DNA of 64,000 nt from an uncultured Blastocatellia bacterium (GCA_946480785.1 CAMLLD010000029.1:5014-69013), one strand, 5' to 3'. Shown: positions 25,586 through 34,765, counted from the stretch's first letter. Numbers and translations are program-made. The notes: generated from the letters alone by a model not told the origin.

Positions 25586-27829
25586 TTACGCAGATCCCGT
25601 CACGCGGTAGACGCGGCCTTCGAAAACTACCACCACGCGTTCGCCCAGCGAGAAATAACTCGCCAGTTTCGGGTGCTGCTTCAGCAGTGCGAAATAGTCG
25701 TCACTGCCAAACGTCAACGTCGTCTCCGGCAAGCGCGCTTCGGCTTTGAATTCCGAATCGGTCCACACGCCGTCGATCAGATAAAACGTCTTGCCCTCAA
25801 CGCGCCGCACGGCATCCTTGCGCGTGTCGTCACGCCGGATTGAGTCGGCTTCCTGCTGGACGCGAAGCTCTTTACTTTGCCGTACGGCAGCCGCGCCCGT
25901 ATCCGCCACGCCGCTGGGCGACGCACTCGGCGCCGCATTTTTCGGCGCGTTGAGCGAACCGCCGATGAAGCCACGCTGCGGCGCAGTTCCCGGTTGCACC
26001 ATGTACAAGTTGTTAACGCTACGTTGACTAATCGCCTGGTCTTCCGCAGCCAGATACGACGTGTAAGGCGTCACGATCCCATAACGCGTCCCGAGATCGA
26101 CGATCTCATCGCGCAGCTCCTTCTGCTCGCCGTTTGCCCGCACCTGCTCCATCAACCAACCCACACGGCGCGTCGCCCACAAACGCGGCAGGTACTCGTT
26201 ATTTTCATTCCGCAGCGGCAAACTGAGATTGTCGTACGTGTAAGTCCGCGTCGATCCATTCGCCTGTCCCGTCAACGTCAGTCGCAACGACTCGAGACTC
26301 TCCTCGTTGCTGTAACGCCCGATCAACGTCACTTGCGAACCACGAAACAGATCGGGAATGCCGCGCGGGTAGACGAGATCCGTTTTCGCTCCGCCCATGT
26401 CGAGCTTGAGATCCGTCAACACCGGATAGTTCACCTTGGTAAAGAAGTTCGAAACCTTCACTTCGAGATCTTCTTTCGGCTCGACGTAATCCGCCGTGCC
26501 GCCGTTCTCAGCCGCGAGTTTGTCGAGCAACGCGGTATTGACGTCGTAACCGACACCAAACGTAAACAGCCGCACACCGGGCTTGCTGGCCTTGCGCACG
26601 TTGTCCACGATCCGCGAGACGTTCGTTTCACCAACCGTCGGCAAGCCATCCGTCAGAAACACGATGATCTTCGGACGCTCGCGATTCGTTTCGCGGAACT
26701 GATCCAACGAAGCAAGCAGCGACTGATTGATGTTCGTGCCGCCGACGGGCTTCAGCGCCTTCACAAATGCCTCACCGCGCTCACGACCCTTGTCGTCAGC
26801 CGCGATGAGTCCGCTCTCCATCAGGTGTTCCTCCCCGGCGAATGAAATCACGTTGAAACGATCCTGTGGCCGCAGAATTCGCACGCCGTAAAGCAAAGCA
26901 CTGCGCGCCTTCTCCATCTTCCCTTCCTCGGCCATCGAGCCCGACGTGTCGACAACGAAAACGACGTCCTTCGCCGAGTATTCCTGGTCCGCCCATTCTT
27001 CCTTCGGCGAGATCATCAGCAGGAAGTAGCCCTGTTTGCCTGGCTCGCGATGCGTCAGCAGCGTGAGGCCGAAGTCTTCTTTCGAGATGGTGTAGAAGAG
27101 TTGAAAGTCCTGCGGTTCCTTGCCGGCGGCTGTTTCAAACGAAACGAGCGAACGGCGCTCGCCGTTGTGCTTCACGTCGATCGCGTGCGTCGGTGAATAA
27201 ATGTTTCGCAGCGGATCTTTGCTTTCGACTTCCACGCGGCCGGCGACGGAACCGATCTCCGTCAACTGGCGACCGGTGCCGAGCGGATACCGATACGAAA
27301 CCGTTCCGCCTTCGGCGCGCACGACCTGCGTGTAAGTGATCTCGAGTTTCTTGTCTGAGTTCGGCGGAATGGGAAAGATGCTCGCCTGAAAGAGGTCCTT
27401 GCCGGCGTATTCCAGTAAACCCGGATCACGTTGTCGCCGCACGATCTCGTCGTAGATACGCCGTGCTTCTTCACGCGATCTCACTTCGCCGACGAGTCGC
27501 CGATCGCCTTCCCAAATCGCAAACTCCGCGATCGAAGCACTCTCGGGAATCGGGAAAAAGTAAGTGCCCTCGAGCGTGAGCGGGGTGTTGTTGCGAAAGA
27601 CCTGTTCGACGTGGGTGGTCGCGACCTGCGAGCTGATCTTCGTATCGATCTTGATCGACTTGACGGGGAGGGCGCGCGGTAAGTTTCGCGGCCAATCACC
27701 GACCGGCGGCGTCGGACAGCGGCGGCACGGCCCGGGAACGATGACGCCCTGAGCGGCGGCGACGGCGGCCAAGCTTAACGAGATGGTCAACAGGACGAGC
27801 AGGCGAAACAGGCTGGTTCGGAACGGCAT
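25586..27829 (-). CDS. Exported VIT- and VWA-domain protein (inter-alpha-trypsin inhibitor-like)
   Basis: The 747-residue protein has a signal peptide (residues 1-26), a VIT domain (about 55-190, KIDTKISSQVATTHVEQVF, LEGTYFFPIPESASIAEFAI), a VWA domain (about 285-470, MIDAS VFVVDTSGSMAEEGKM, IVFLTDGLPTVGE) and a C-terminal region with ELRDEIVDLGTRYGIVTPYTSYLA, as in bacterial inter-alpha-trypsin-inhibitor-type proteins. The last part (YFSLGERVVVVFEGRVYRVT) is a conserved short beta segment. It probably acts at the cell surface or periplasm; the ligand is unknown. ATG 27829 directly precedes the signal peptide. It is a separate unit from the VWA genes at 9936-12261. Confidence 0.9.
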   Translation of the reverse strand: MPFRTSLFRLLVLLTISLSLAAVAAAQGVIVPGPCRRCPTPPVGDWPRNLPRALPVKSIKIDTKISSQVATTHVEQVFRNNTPLTLEGTYFFPIPESASIAEFAIWEGDRRLVGEVRSREEARRIYDEIVRRQRDPGLLEYAGKDLFQASIFPIPPNSDKKLEITYTQVVRAEGGTVSYRYPLGTGRQLTEIGSVAGRVEVESKDPLRNIYSPTHAIDVKHNGERRSLVSFETAAGKEPQDFQLFYTISKEDFGLTLLTHREPGKQGYFLLMISPKEEWADQEYSAKDVVFVVDTSGSMAEEGKMEKARSALLYGVRILRPQDRFNVISFAGEEHLMESGLIAADDKGRERGEAFVKALKPVGGTNINQSLLASLDQFRETNRERPKIIVFLTDGLPTVGETNVSRIVDNVRKASKPGVRLFTFGVGYDVNTALLDKLAAENGGTADYVEPKEDLEVKVSNFFTKVNYPVLTDLKLDMGGAKTDLVYPRGIPDLFRGSQVTLIGRYSNEESLESLRLTLTGQANGSTRTYTYDNLSLPLRNENNEYLPRLWATRRVGWLMEQVRANGEQKELRDEIVDLGTRYGIVTPYTSYLAAEDQAISQRSVNNLYMVQPGTAPQRGFIGGSLNAPKNAAPSASPSGVADTGAAAVRQSKELRVQQEADSIRRDDTRKDAVRRVEGKTFYLIDGVWTDSEFKAEARLPETTLTFGSDDYFALLKQHPKLASYFSLGERVVVVFEGRVYRVTGSA

Positions 27830-27907
27830 GACGGATCTCCAAAGAAGTAAGAGTAAAACCGCTGGACGGTGCTAGAACGGAGGCCTCAGCAGCTTCTTGC
27901 GCGGGTT

Positions 27908-29179
27908 TTAGTACAAGTCGCGTAGCCGTTTATTAAAAATCGTCACGCAGGTGGCGACGACAGCGACCGTCAGGCCGCCGGCGGCGAGTGTGTGTGGCGG
28001 TCCGAAGTGGTTCGAGGCCGTTCCGGCAATGATGTTTCCGATCGGCATCGTTCCGAGGAACGACAGGATAAACATGCTCATCACCCGCCCGCGCATCTGA
28101 TCCGTCACCAGTTTTTGCAGCAGGGTGTTGATGGTGGACACGCAGATGACGAGCGAAAAACCGACGCCGAATAGAAACACCAGAGACATCGTGAGACGTG
28201 CAGAGAGCGCGAAGTTGGTGATAAAGACGCCGAATGCGATCGAGCCAAAAAGCACGAGCCAGCCTTTGCGTTTCCAGTCGCCGAGATACGCGACCAGGAG
28301 TGCGCCGCAGAACGCGCCCGCGCCCGCCGTGCCCATCATCACGGCCAAACCCGTTTCGCCGAGGCCGAAGATGTTGCGCGCATAGATCGGCACGAGCGTG
28401 AAGTACGGCGCGCCGAACAGACTGTTAATAGCAGAGAGCAACAGCAGCGACGACACGCGCGGGCGATTGCGCACGTAGCGAAAACCTTCCGTCAGGTCGC
28501 GCCAAAACGCGCCGCGCGCGCGTTCTTCACGTGGCGGAGGAGTCAACCTGTACTGCGGTCGCACGACCCGCAACGAGGCGACCACCGCAACGAACGACAA
28601 ACCGTTCGCGTAGAAACAACCGGCGAGACCGAATACGCTGAAAGCCACTCCGGCGAGCGCTGGTCCAACGACGCGCGCGAGTTGAAACTGCGTCGAGTTC
28701 ATCGCGATCGCGTTTGGTAGATCTTCGCGGCCGACGAGGTCGTAAGTCATCGCGAGAAACGACGGGCTCGCGAGCGCCATGCAGCAACCGGTGACGAACG
28801 AAAAACCGAGGACCAGATAACGATTGACCGTGTGGGTAGCGACGAGGGTGGCGAGTCCTAGCGCAGCGACGCCCGCGATGACCTGCGTGATCAGCAGCAG
28901 CCGGCGGCGATCGATCAGGTCCGCGAACACACCACCGACGAGTGTGAAAATAAATCCGGGCGCGGTGGCCATAAACGCATCGAGCCCGAGCCAGAACGGC
29001 GAGTTGGTGAGCAACAGCACGAGCCAGCCCTGGGCCACCGCCTGCATCCACGTGCCGACGTTTGAAAGAAAAGCTCCGATCCAGAAGAGACGATAGTCGC
29101 GATTCGAGAGCGCGCGAAACATCTTGCCGCGACGCGTGGCGGGTTTGGGAGTAATAGCTGGAGCAAGTTCAGCAGGCAT
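27908..29179 (-). CDS. MFS transporter, EntS-like exporter family
   Basis: The 423-residue protein has 12 predicted membrane segments and the start NRDYRLFWIGAFLSNVGTWMQAVAQGWLVL, typical of the MFS group that contains EntS-type and other drug or siderophore exporters. A cytoplasmic loop (VVRPQYRLTPPPREERARG) separates the two halves. No siderophore genes are nearby, so the substrate is unknown. The upstream gap overlaps an interspersed repeat (29193-29224). Confidence 0.88.
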   Translation of the reverse strand: MPAELAPAITPKPATRRGKMFRALSNRDYRLFWIGAFLSNVGTWMQAVAQGWLVLLLTNSPFWLGLDAFMATAPGFIFTLVGGVFADLIDRRRLLLITQVIAGVAALGLATLVATHTVNRYLVLGFSFVTGCCMALASPSFLAMTYDLVGREDLPNAIAMNSTQFQLARVVGPALAGVAFSVFGLAGCFYANGLSFVAVVASLRVVRPQYRLTPPPREERARGAFWRDLTEGFRYVRNRPRVSSLLLLSAINSLFGAPYFTLVPIYARNIFGLGETGLAVMMGTAGAGAFCGALLVAYLGDWKRKGWLVLFGSIAFGVFITNFALSARLTMSLVFLFGVGFSLVICVSTINTLLQKLVTDQMRGRVMSMFILSFLGTMPIGNIIAGTASNHFGPPHTLAAGGLTVAVVATCVTIFNKRLRDLY

Positions 29180-29192
29180 TTCTATCCGCCTG

Positions 29193-29224
29193 GTCCGTTT
29201 TCATCTGTGTTTATTCGTGGCCCT
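29193..29224. repeat. Interspersed ATCCGTGT-type repeat, copy at the xdhC-MFS boundary
   Basis: Sequence GTCCGTTTTCATCTGTGT then TTATTCGTGGCCC aligns with the copies at 36475-36504 and 56506-56533. It supplies the last codons and stop of the XdhC C-terminal gene (29201) and the space before the MFS start. All three copies lie in the same orientation relative to the minus-strand genes. Confidence 0.7.
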
Positions 29225-30001
29225 TCGCCAGTCGGAAAGAGAACCGCCCGCTGCGCCACGTCTCTCGGCAACGATCTCTGCCATGATCGCGAGTGCGACT
29301 TCCTCGGGACTAACCGCGCCGATGTCGAGTCCGATCGGCGCTCTGATCTTTCGCAATTCCGCTTCGTCCGCGCCCGCTTCTCGCAGTCGATCGATCACGA
29401 TCGTTGTGCGGCGCTTGCTGCCGATCAGGCCCATGTAGTCCGGCTGCGCCTGGACCACCGCGCGCATGCACTGTTCGTCTTCGCTGTGACCACGCGTGAC
29501 GACAGCAACAGACACACCGCGCCCGTTCCCAATCACCTCCTGCACGGCGCTGGTCCAATCACGCGCAACGACCAGTTCGATCGCTTCCCCCGCAAATCGA
29601 TCGCGCGCGAGAAAATCCGCGCGGTCGTCGATCAGCGTCGTCTGATAACCAAGTAACGCGCCGAGCTTCGCGAGTGCTGCGCCGACGTGTCCGGCGCCGC
29701 ACACAACCAATCGCGGCGCGGGCTGCAAACGTTCAAATAAAAGAAAGATCTCACCAGCCGAAGAAAAATCCGTGGCGAAATCCTTGAGTGAGATCAGCTT
29801 CGTCTCGTCACGCGTTTGCAGAAACTGCAACGCGTGGGCAGCGACGCGTGCATCGAGCTCCGCATCGCCGAGGCTGCCCGTGACGTTCGCAGCCTCGTCG
29901 ACCAGCAGTTTCGCACCGGCGTTTTCGCCGCGCGCGACAGTCACGACGACGCCGACGTCACCGCGTTCGAGTAGCTGCGCAATCTTCTGAGTGATTGTCA
30001 C
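29201..30001 (-). CDS. XdhC Rossmann (C-terminal) domain protein
   Basis: The 266-residue protein contains the XdhC C-terminal Rossmann domain (APRLVVCGAGHVGAALAKLG, VAVVTRGHSEDEQCM, YMGLIGSKRRTTIVIDRLREAG, PIGLDIGAVSPEEVALAIMAEIV). XdhC/CoxI proteins insert or sulfurate the molybdenum cofactor of xanthine dehydrogenase-type hydroxylases. The N-terminal XdhC/CoxI domain is encoded separately at 30272-30607, with the DUF962 gene between. GTG 30001 overlaps the upstream TGA as GTGA (4 nt), the best-coupled start; a GTG at 30034 is possible. No molybdenum hydroxylase gene is in the window. Confidence 0.87.
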   Translation of the reverse strand: MTITQKIAQLLERGDVGVVVTVARGENAGAKLLVDEAANVTGSLGDAELDARVAAHALQFLQTRDETKLISLKDFATDFSSAGEIFLLFERLQPAPRLVVCGAGHVGAALAKLGALLGYQTTLIDDRADFLARDRFAGEAIELVVARDWTSAVQEVIGNGRGVSVAVVTRGHSEDEQCMRAVVQAQPDYMGLIGSKRRTTIVIDRLREAGADEAELRKIRAPIGLDIGAVSPEEVALAIMAEIVAERRGAAGGSLSDWRRATNKHR

Positions 30002-30270
30002 CGAAGACGGCTGCTCACTTTCCGCAGCCACCACACTGGCCCAACAAATAGATAGACGGGATTTTTGAAAAACGCGGGTTGGTTACCTTCGATCGCGTGG
30101 CCGGCAAACTGGCAGATCCAGCCAAACACAAACAACGCCAGCGCCCAGCGCCAGTTGAAAAAGAAGAGCGGAACGGAAACGACGATCGCCGGGATGCCGA
30201 TGGTGTGCAACAAGCGGTTCAGCGGATGCTGATGCTTCGCTTTGTAGTTCGACACGTAGTCTTCGGGCAT
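29998..30270 (-). CDS. DUF962/Mpo1-like membrane protein
   Basis: The 90-residue protein starts with DYVSNYKAKHQHPLNRLLHTIG and has two hydrophobic segments (PAIVVSVPLFFF and ALALFVFGWICQFAGHAIEG) and GNQPAFFKNPVYLFVGPVWW, the DUF962 pattern. The yeast member Mpo1 is an Fe(II)-dependent dioxygenase of 2-hydroxy fatty acid alpha-oxidation that uses conserved His residues; here His residues in KHQHP, LLHTIG and FAGHAIEG fit. The ATG at 30270 is one base after the XdhC N-terminal gene's stop, and its TGA overlaps the next gene's GTG. It is shorter than many relatives (about 160 residues) but looks complete. Confidence 0.83.
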   Translation of the reverse strand: MPEDYVSNYKAKHQHPLNRLLHTIGIPAIVVSVPLFFFNWRWALALFVFGWICQFAGHAIEGNQPAFFKNPVYLFVGPVWWLRKVSSRLR

Positions 30271-30271
30271 G

Positions 30272-30607
30272 TCAGGCTTCCGGATCCAACGCCTCGATGA
30301 AGATATCCATCGTGCCGCCGCAGACCATTCCTTCTTCACTCGCTTCGTCGGCGGTGAGCGAGAAGTGATGCAGCGCGGCGGCTCCGGAGCGCATTGCGGT
30401 TTGCGCCTCGGCCCAGACTTCCGCTTCGATGCAGCCGCCGCCGACCGTCCCCGACACGTCGCCGTTTTGAAAGAAGATCATTTTTGCGCCGCGTTGTTGC
30501 GGCGTCGAGCCGCGCGTATGGGCCACGGTTGCGACCACGACGCGTTCGCCGCGCTCGCCGGCTTCATTGATCATGCGGTAAAGATCCCGCTGCGGAATCG
30601 TGGGCAT
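30272..30607 (-). CDS. XdhC/CoxI N-terminal domain protein
   Basis: The 111-residue protein is the free-standing XdhC_CoxI domain (RVVVATVAHTRGSTPQQRGAKM, GTVGGGCIEAEVWAEA, GMVCGGTMDIFIEALD). It carries the conserved GGGCIE and CGGTMDIFIE motifs of MoCo-handling chaperones. The rest of a normal XdhC (Rossmann domain) is encoded two genes downstream (29201-30001), so the two gene products may assemble. It is divergent from the membrane protein gene at 30652. Confidence 0.88.
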   Translation of the reverse strand: MPTIPQRDLYRMINEAGERGERVVVATVAHTRGSTPQQRGAKMIFFQNGDVSGTVGGGCIEAEVWAEAQTAMRSGAAALHHFSLTADEASEEGMVCGGTMDIFIEALDPEA

Positions 30608-30651
30608 TTTCGCTTTGTCTTTTGCCTTTCGGTGAGATAGTTTACGTCACC

Positions 30652-31398
30652 ATGGCAAGTACCCCCAACTTACACCGCCGCGTCAGCGACCGCCCGCTTT
30701 ATTTGCTCGCAGCCGTCGTCATTCCGCTCATCGTGCTCGCGGGTTTTGCGCGCACTTACTATCTCAAAGGTTTTTTTGCGACGCCGCCGCTGCCGAATTT
30801 GGTCGTGCAAGTGCACGGAGTCGTGATGACTGCGTGGGTCGTGCTGTTCATCGTGCAGGTGACGCTAGTCGCAAGACGACGAACGAAGCTGCATATGCAA
30901 CTCGGCATACTCGGCGCGGTTCTCGCGGCGCTCGTCTTCATCGTCGGCATACTGACCGGCATTTACGGCGCGGCTCGCTTTGTTAACAATCCGAGTCTTA
31001 CACCGCCGGGCGCGCCGTCGCCGTTGTCGTTTCTGATTATTCCGCTCGGCGACATGGTCGTCTTCGCGATTCTGATCAGCTTCGCCTTGTACTATCGCAG
31101 GCGCCTCGACATTCACAAGCGGCTAATGCTGCTCGCGGCGATCAATCTGCTGGTCCCGGCAGTCGCGCGCATTCCGCTCAGCTTCATCGTCAACGGTGGA
31201 CCACTCGCGTTTTTTGGTTTGGCGGATCTGGTGCTGATAGGTTTCGTGTTGTTTGACACGATCAGGCACAAGCGACTGCACCCGGCATTTCTGTGGGGCG
31301 GACTGCTCATCATTCTCATGCAGCCCGCGCGCATTCTCTTCGCCGGCACAAACGCGTGGCTCAGTTTCGCCGCCGCGCTCGTGCGACTGGTCCAGTGA
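30652..31398 (+). CDS. Multi-pass membrane protein, unknown function
   Basis: The 248-residue protein has seven hydrophobic segments (for example YLLAAVVIPLIVLAGFA, LVVQVHGVVMTAWVVLFIVQ, LGILGAVLAALVFIVGILTG, LMLLAAINLLVPAVARI, FLWGGLLIILMQPARILF) and a His in the second segment (QVHGVVMTAW) and in DIHKRLMLLAA. I do not recognise the family with confidence; His-bearing helices are compatible with a heme or redox membrane protein. ATG 30652 (a GTG-rich extension to 30622 is possible). Its TGA directly abuts the stop of the convergent PEP-mutase-family gene, with no gap. Confidence 0.7.
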   Translation: MASTPNLHRRVSDRPLYLLAAVVIPLIVLAGFARTYYLKGFFATPPLPNLVVQVHGVVMTAWVVLFIVQVTLVARRRTKLHMQLGILGAVLAALVFIVGILTGIYGAARFVNNPSLTPPGAPSPLSFLIIPLGDMVVFAILISFALYYRRRLDIHKRLMLLAAINLLVPAVARIPLSFIVNGGPLAFFGLADLVLIGFVLFDTIRHKRLHPAFLWGGLLIILMQPARILFAGTNAWLSFAAALVRLVQ

Positions 31399-32226
31399 TT
31401 ATTGGCGGCTACGGAAAAGATTATTCAATTCGACGCCCGAAGCCGCATCGCCAAACGCACCGAACGTCCCGTCGTTGGCAATCTCTTTCGCGGCACGAAT
31501 GAACGCGCCCCACGCGACGCGCGCAAGCGCCGAGCCGACTGAAATACGGCGCACACCAAGCTCCGTCAGTTTCGCGAGCGTCAGGTTTGGTTCAGTGCGG
31601 TGCACGAGCACGTTCACCGGCTTCGGCACTACGGCTTTAACGATCGCGTCGATCTGCGAGTTGTCAGTGACACCCGGCGCGTAGAGACAATCAGCGCCCA
31701 CGTCAGCGAAGGCAGTCAAACGCCTGAGCGAAGTCGCAAACGGATCGCTGTCGCCCACGAGCCACGCTTCGCAGCGCGCGGTCAGTACGACCGGCACGCC
31801 TGAATCATCAATCGCGCGGCGCGCGGCTTTGACTCTTTCAACCGCGAGCTCGAAATCGTAGAGACCTTTGGTTTCGCCCGGAATCGAATCTTCGATCGAA
31901 ACACCGGCGACGCCGGTTGCGACGCACAGCGCCACGTTCTCCGCGACGCGCTCAGGCTCATCAGCGTGGCCGTTTTGAAAATCAGCGTTGACGGGCAGCG
32001 GCGTGGCCCCGACGATCTCGCGGAAATGTTCGAGCACTTCATCACGCGGCACGGCGCGAATGTCGTCAGGCAATCCACGACTGAACGCGAAACCCGACGA
32101 CGTAGTCGCTAACGCTTTGAACCCGAGATGATGCAGATAGACCGCGCTGCCCGCGTCCCACGGGTTCGGCAGCACGAAACAACCCGACTCGTGTAGCTTT
32201 CTAAACGTCTCAACTGTATTTGGCAT
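31399..32226 (-). CDS. Isocitrate lyase / PEP mutase family enzyme
   Basis: The 275-residue protein is a complete ICL/PEPM-superfamily TIM barrel: LPNPWDAGSAVYLHHLGFKALATTSSG, ADFQNGHADEPERVAENV, GVSIEDSIPG, VVLTARCEAW, GADCLYAPGV, RISVGSALARVAWGA. It resembles the carboxyvinyl-carboxyphosphonate or oxaloacetate-hydrolase-like subgroup. It probably makes or breaks a C-C or P-C bond of a small oxo-acid. The C-terminus (GVELNNLFRSRQ) ends at the convergent neighbour's stop codon. Substrate not determinable. Confidence 0.87.
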   Translation of the reverse strand: MPNTVETFRKLHESGCFVLPNPWDAGSAVYLHHLGFKALATTSSGFAFSRGLPDDIRAVPRDEVLEHFREIVGATPLPVNADFQNGHADEPERVAENVALCVATGVAGVSIEDSIPGETKGLYDFELAVERVKAARRAIDDSGVPVVLTARCEAWLVGDSDPFATSLRRLTAFADVGADCLYAPGVTDNSQIDAIVKAVVPKPVNVLVHRTEPNLTLAKLTELGVRRISVGSALARVAWGAFIRAAKEIANDGTFGAFGDAASGVELNNLFRSRQ

Positions 32227-32252
32227 GGTCCGATCCTAACAGGAACAAATCT

Positions 32253-33035
32253 ATGAACAAAGTTGCGTTGTGTGTGATCTCGTTGTTGCTAATGACATCC
32301 TGGGTGTTGGCCCAAACCGCCGCGCCGGATGCAGCAGAGTTGACGAAGCTGCTGAACGACTTTCTCGCGGGCGCTTCGCGCAACGATCCCGCGGCGCACG
32401 AACGTTTCTGGGCCGACGATCTGATCTACACGCGCTCGGCGGGCCGCCGCACTAACAAAGCCGAGATCATGCACGACCTGCATTCCGCGCCAGCGCCCAA
32501 GCCCGACGATCCGAAGCCGATCTACACCGCGGAAGACATTCGCATTCAGCAGTACGGCGACACGGCGATCGTCGCGTTTCGTCTCGTCGCAACGACGGAA
32601 GTCGACGGCGCGAAGCAAGTGCAGAACCTGCTCAACAGCGGCACGTTTTTGAAGCGCAACGGCAAGTGGCAAGTGGTGAACTGGCAATCGACGCGCATGC
32701 CGCGCACAGAAGAAGAGAACCGGAAAGACGTCGCGGCAACAGTGGCTGCTTTTCGCCAAGCCTTCGTCGCTTCTGACGTCAAGAAGTTTACCGCACTCAC
32801 CGATCCGACTTTCGTGTGGACGCAAGGCGCGAAGGAAGTCACGCGCGAGCAACTGATCGCCGGTATGAAGCTCGTCGCGGTAAACGGAGCCAAACTAGAA
32901 ACGCCGGACGACACGATTGCGCTTTACGGTGAAACGGCAGTTGTTCGCGGTCAGGTGGCGGGCGTTCGGCACACGATGACGCTCGTTAACCAAGCCGGCG
33001 CGTGGAAGATCGTTGCTTTGCAAACGACCAACTGA
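32253..33035 (+). CDS. Exported protein with two SnoaL/DUF4440-like domains
   Basis: The 260-residue protein has a signal peptide (NKVALCVISLLLMTSWVLAQ) and two repeats of an NTF2-like fold. The first (about residues 25-140) has LLNDFLAGASRNDPAAHERF, WADDLIYTRSAGRRTNKAEI and GDTAIVAFRLVATTEV; the second (about 150-260) has VAATVAAFRQAFVASDVKKF and LYGETAVVRGQVAGV. Such DUF4440 proteins may be small enzymes or ligand-binding proteins, and no catalytic residue can be named. It ends 24 nt before the convergent gene. Confidence 0.83.
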   Translation: MNKVALCVISLLLMTSWVLAQTAAPDAAELTKLLNDFLAGASRNDPAAHERFWADDLIYTRSAGRRTNKAEIMHDLHSAPAPKPDDPKPIYTAEDIRIQQYGDTAIVAFRLVATTEVDGAKQVQNLLNSGTFLKRNGKWQVVNWQSTRMPRTEEENRKDVAATVAAFRQAFVASDVKKFTALTDPTFVWTQGAKEVTREQLIAGMKLVAVNGAKLETPDDTIALYGETAVVRGQVAGVRHTMTLVNQAGAWKIVALQTTN

Positions 33036-33059
33036 GCTGATCCGGTGAGAACCTGCGGC

Positions 33060-33899
33060 CTACTGATTGGGTTGTTCTGGCTTGCGCGTGGGGGTTGCCG
33101 GGCGTTGCGCCGGCGGCGTCGCATCCATCTGGAGACGCCGCTGCTCCAGCCTCGCACGTAACGTGTCGACTTCGCTGTCCGCATTCGCCACTGAAGTTTC
33201 CAAACGCGTCTGACTGGTTTGCAGCAACCTCAACTGCGCCTCGGTGCGGGATTTCTGACTCTCGAGTTGCCGCCGGCGCGCGTCGCGCGCTTCTTCCGGA
33301 TGCACGGTGCCGTAACCCTGCGTCGCACGATCGATGTTCTCCGGCTTCAACGCATATTCGATCTGCTCGAGCTGCGCTTCGAGGTCCGCAATCTTGCCCT
33401 GCACGTCAATCAACTGCGAGCGCAACTGCTCCGCTCGTTGCTCGGCGCGCGTGAGCCGCTCCATGTCGAGCTGATAACGATCGTCTTCCTGCATCTGCGT
33501 CAACTTCTCATTGAGACGGTTGACCTGATTGGAAAGATTGTTGATCGTGTTCTGCATGTCAGGCGAATTGGAGCCGGAAGGCGAGCCGGTCTCTGGCGCC
33601 GGAGTTTGCGCTGGCGCAGTGGCTTTCGGTTTCCAGCCCTGGAGTTGTTCACCGGAGTCAGTGCTGTTGTTCGACTCGCTGATGATCTTAACGTCGCCGG
33701 TTGTGGTCGTGCCGGTCGTAGCGGTGCTCGGCGGAGCAACGGTCGGATTCGTGATCACCGGCCGCGCGGGCGCGGGCCTCGCCGTGCGCCGCGTTCGCTT
33801 CTTCTTTCTCGTCTGCGCCTCGCCCGCGATCAGGCCGACAGTGAGAATGAGACAAACAGTGATTAAGACTTTGCTGAAATTTCGCAGGCGATCAGGCAT
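33060..33899 (-). CDS. Secreted coiled-coil protein, unknown function
   Basis: The 279-residue protein has a signal sequence (residues 1-30), a basic Lys/Arg/Thr patch (RKKKRTRRTARPAPARP), a Ser/Thr/Pro-rich linker and then a long coiled-coil (about residues 115-250; LSNQVNRLNEKLTQMQEDD, RAEQLRSQLIDVQGKIADLE, RARLEQRRLQMD). The C-terminus is Pro-rich. The ATG at 33899 is 7 nt after GGAG; a GTG just upstream is possible. It may be a structural or tether protein of the envelope; not a family I recognise. Confidence 0.7.
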   Translation of the reverse strand: MPDRLRNFSKVLITVCLILTVGLIAGEAQTRKKKRTRRTARPAPARPVITNPTVAPPSTATTGTTTTGDVKIISESNNSTDSGEQLQGWKPKATAPAQTPAPETGSPSGSNSPDMQNTINNLSNQVNRLNEKLTQMQEDDRYQLDMERLTRAEQRAEQLRSQLIDVQGKIADLEAQLEQIEYALKPENIDRATQGYGTVHPEEARDARRRQLESQKSRTEAQLRLLQTSQTRLETSVANADSEVDTLRARLEQRRLQMDATPPAQRPATPTRKPEQPNQ

Positions 33900-34009
33900 C
33901 ACGATGCTCCTTCTTTCGGCTTAAGATACTCCGCTAGTCCAGATGCCTTCAAGCTCCAGGCAGATGCTTGGCTTCCACGATGCGCTGAGTGGTTCCGTTC
34001 CAAAACCTG

Positions 34010-34756
34010 TCAAACACGGCGCGCGATCAGCTCATACAGTGCGTTTTTGAAGAAGACGCGTTTGAAACGGTCGCCGAGATGGCGCGGCGGCTGCTTGCGC
34101 GCGCGTGCCCGCGCCTCGTCGAGATGCGTGCTTTCGCTGAGGATTTGCAACGGCTGGCCGGCAAACAAGCGACTCGCTGCTGCGACCGTGAGATGCGTCG
34201 TGTGATCCGCGAACGGCCCGATTTCAAACGGCACGCCGAGCGCGCGCCAACCGGAATGAACACTCGCCGCAACCGCATACACCGGATGATGAACATTGAC
34301 GGTGAAATACAACAAACCGCCCGGTTTCAAGATGCGCGTTAACTCCGCGGCAATTCTTTGCGGTGACTCCGCGTGATCGACGACGTTGTCACACAACACC
34401 ACGTCGAAACTGCAATCGCGAAACGGAAGCTGCTCCCCTGCGGCCGCGATCGTCGTCGCACAACTTTGCCAATGCGGAAACAGGCTGCGATAACTCACCG
34501 CCAAAGGATCCACACCGATCCCGCAGCGCGCGCCGAAGTAAAAGATCAAACCGTGCGCGCCGCTGCCGACTTCAATAACGCGCGCATCGTCGTCGATCTT
34601 CGCAAACTGCTCGAGTCTCTCGCGTACACGCCGCGACGAGCGCTGCATCGCCGCGATCACTTCGTCCTCATGACCGCGCAGGTGCGCTGCTTTCTGCTGT
34701 TGATACTGTAGTTGGCGTTCGAGTGCTCGGTGGGCGAGTTTGTGCCGAGTGCTCAT
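34010..34756 (-). CDS. Class I SAM-dependent methyltransferase
   Basis: The 248-residue protein has a helical N-terminus rich in Gln/Arg and the class I methyltransferase motifs I (ARVIEVGSGAHGLIFYFG, near residue 57), acidic loop GIGVDPLAVSYRSLF, motif IV (FDVVLCDNVVDHAESPQRIAAEL) and LKPGGLLYFTVNVHHP. The target substrate is unknown. It is downstream of nadC by 9 nt on the same strand, a link that does not reveal function. Confidence 0.85.
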   Translation of the reverse strand: MSTRHKLAHRALERQLQYQQQKAAHLRGHEDEVIAAMQRSSRRVRERLEQFAKIDDDARVIEVGSGAHGLIFYFGARCGIGVDPLAVSYRSLFPHWQSCATTIAAAGEQLPFRDCSFDVVLCDNVVDHAESPQRIAAELTRILKPGGLLYFTVNVHHPVYAVAASVHSGWRALGVPFEIGPFADHTTHLTVAAASRLFAGQPLQILSESTHLDEARARARKQPPRHLGDRFKRVFFKNALYELIARRV

Positions 34757-34765
34757 CGAGAAAGA

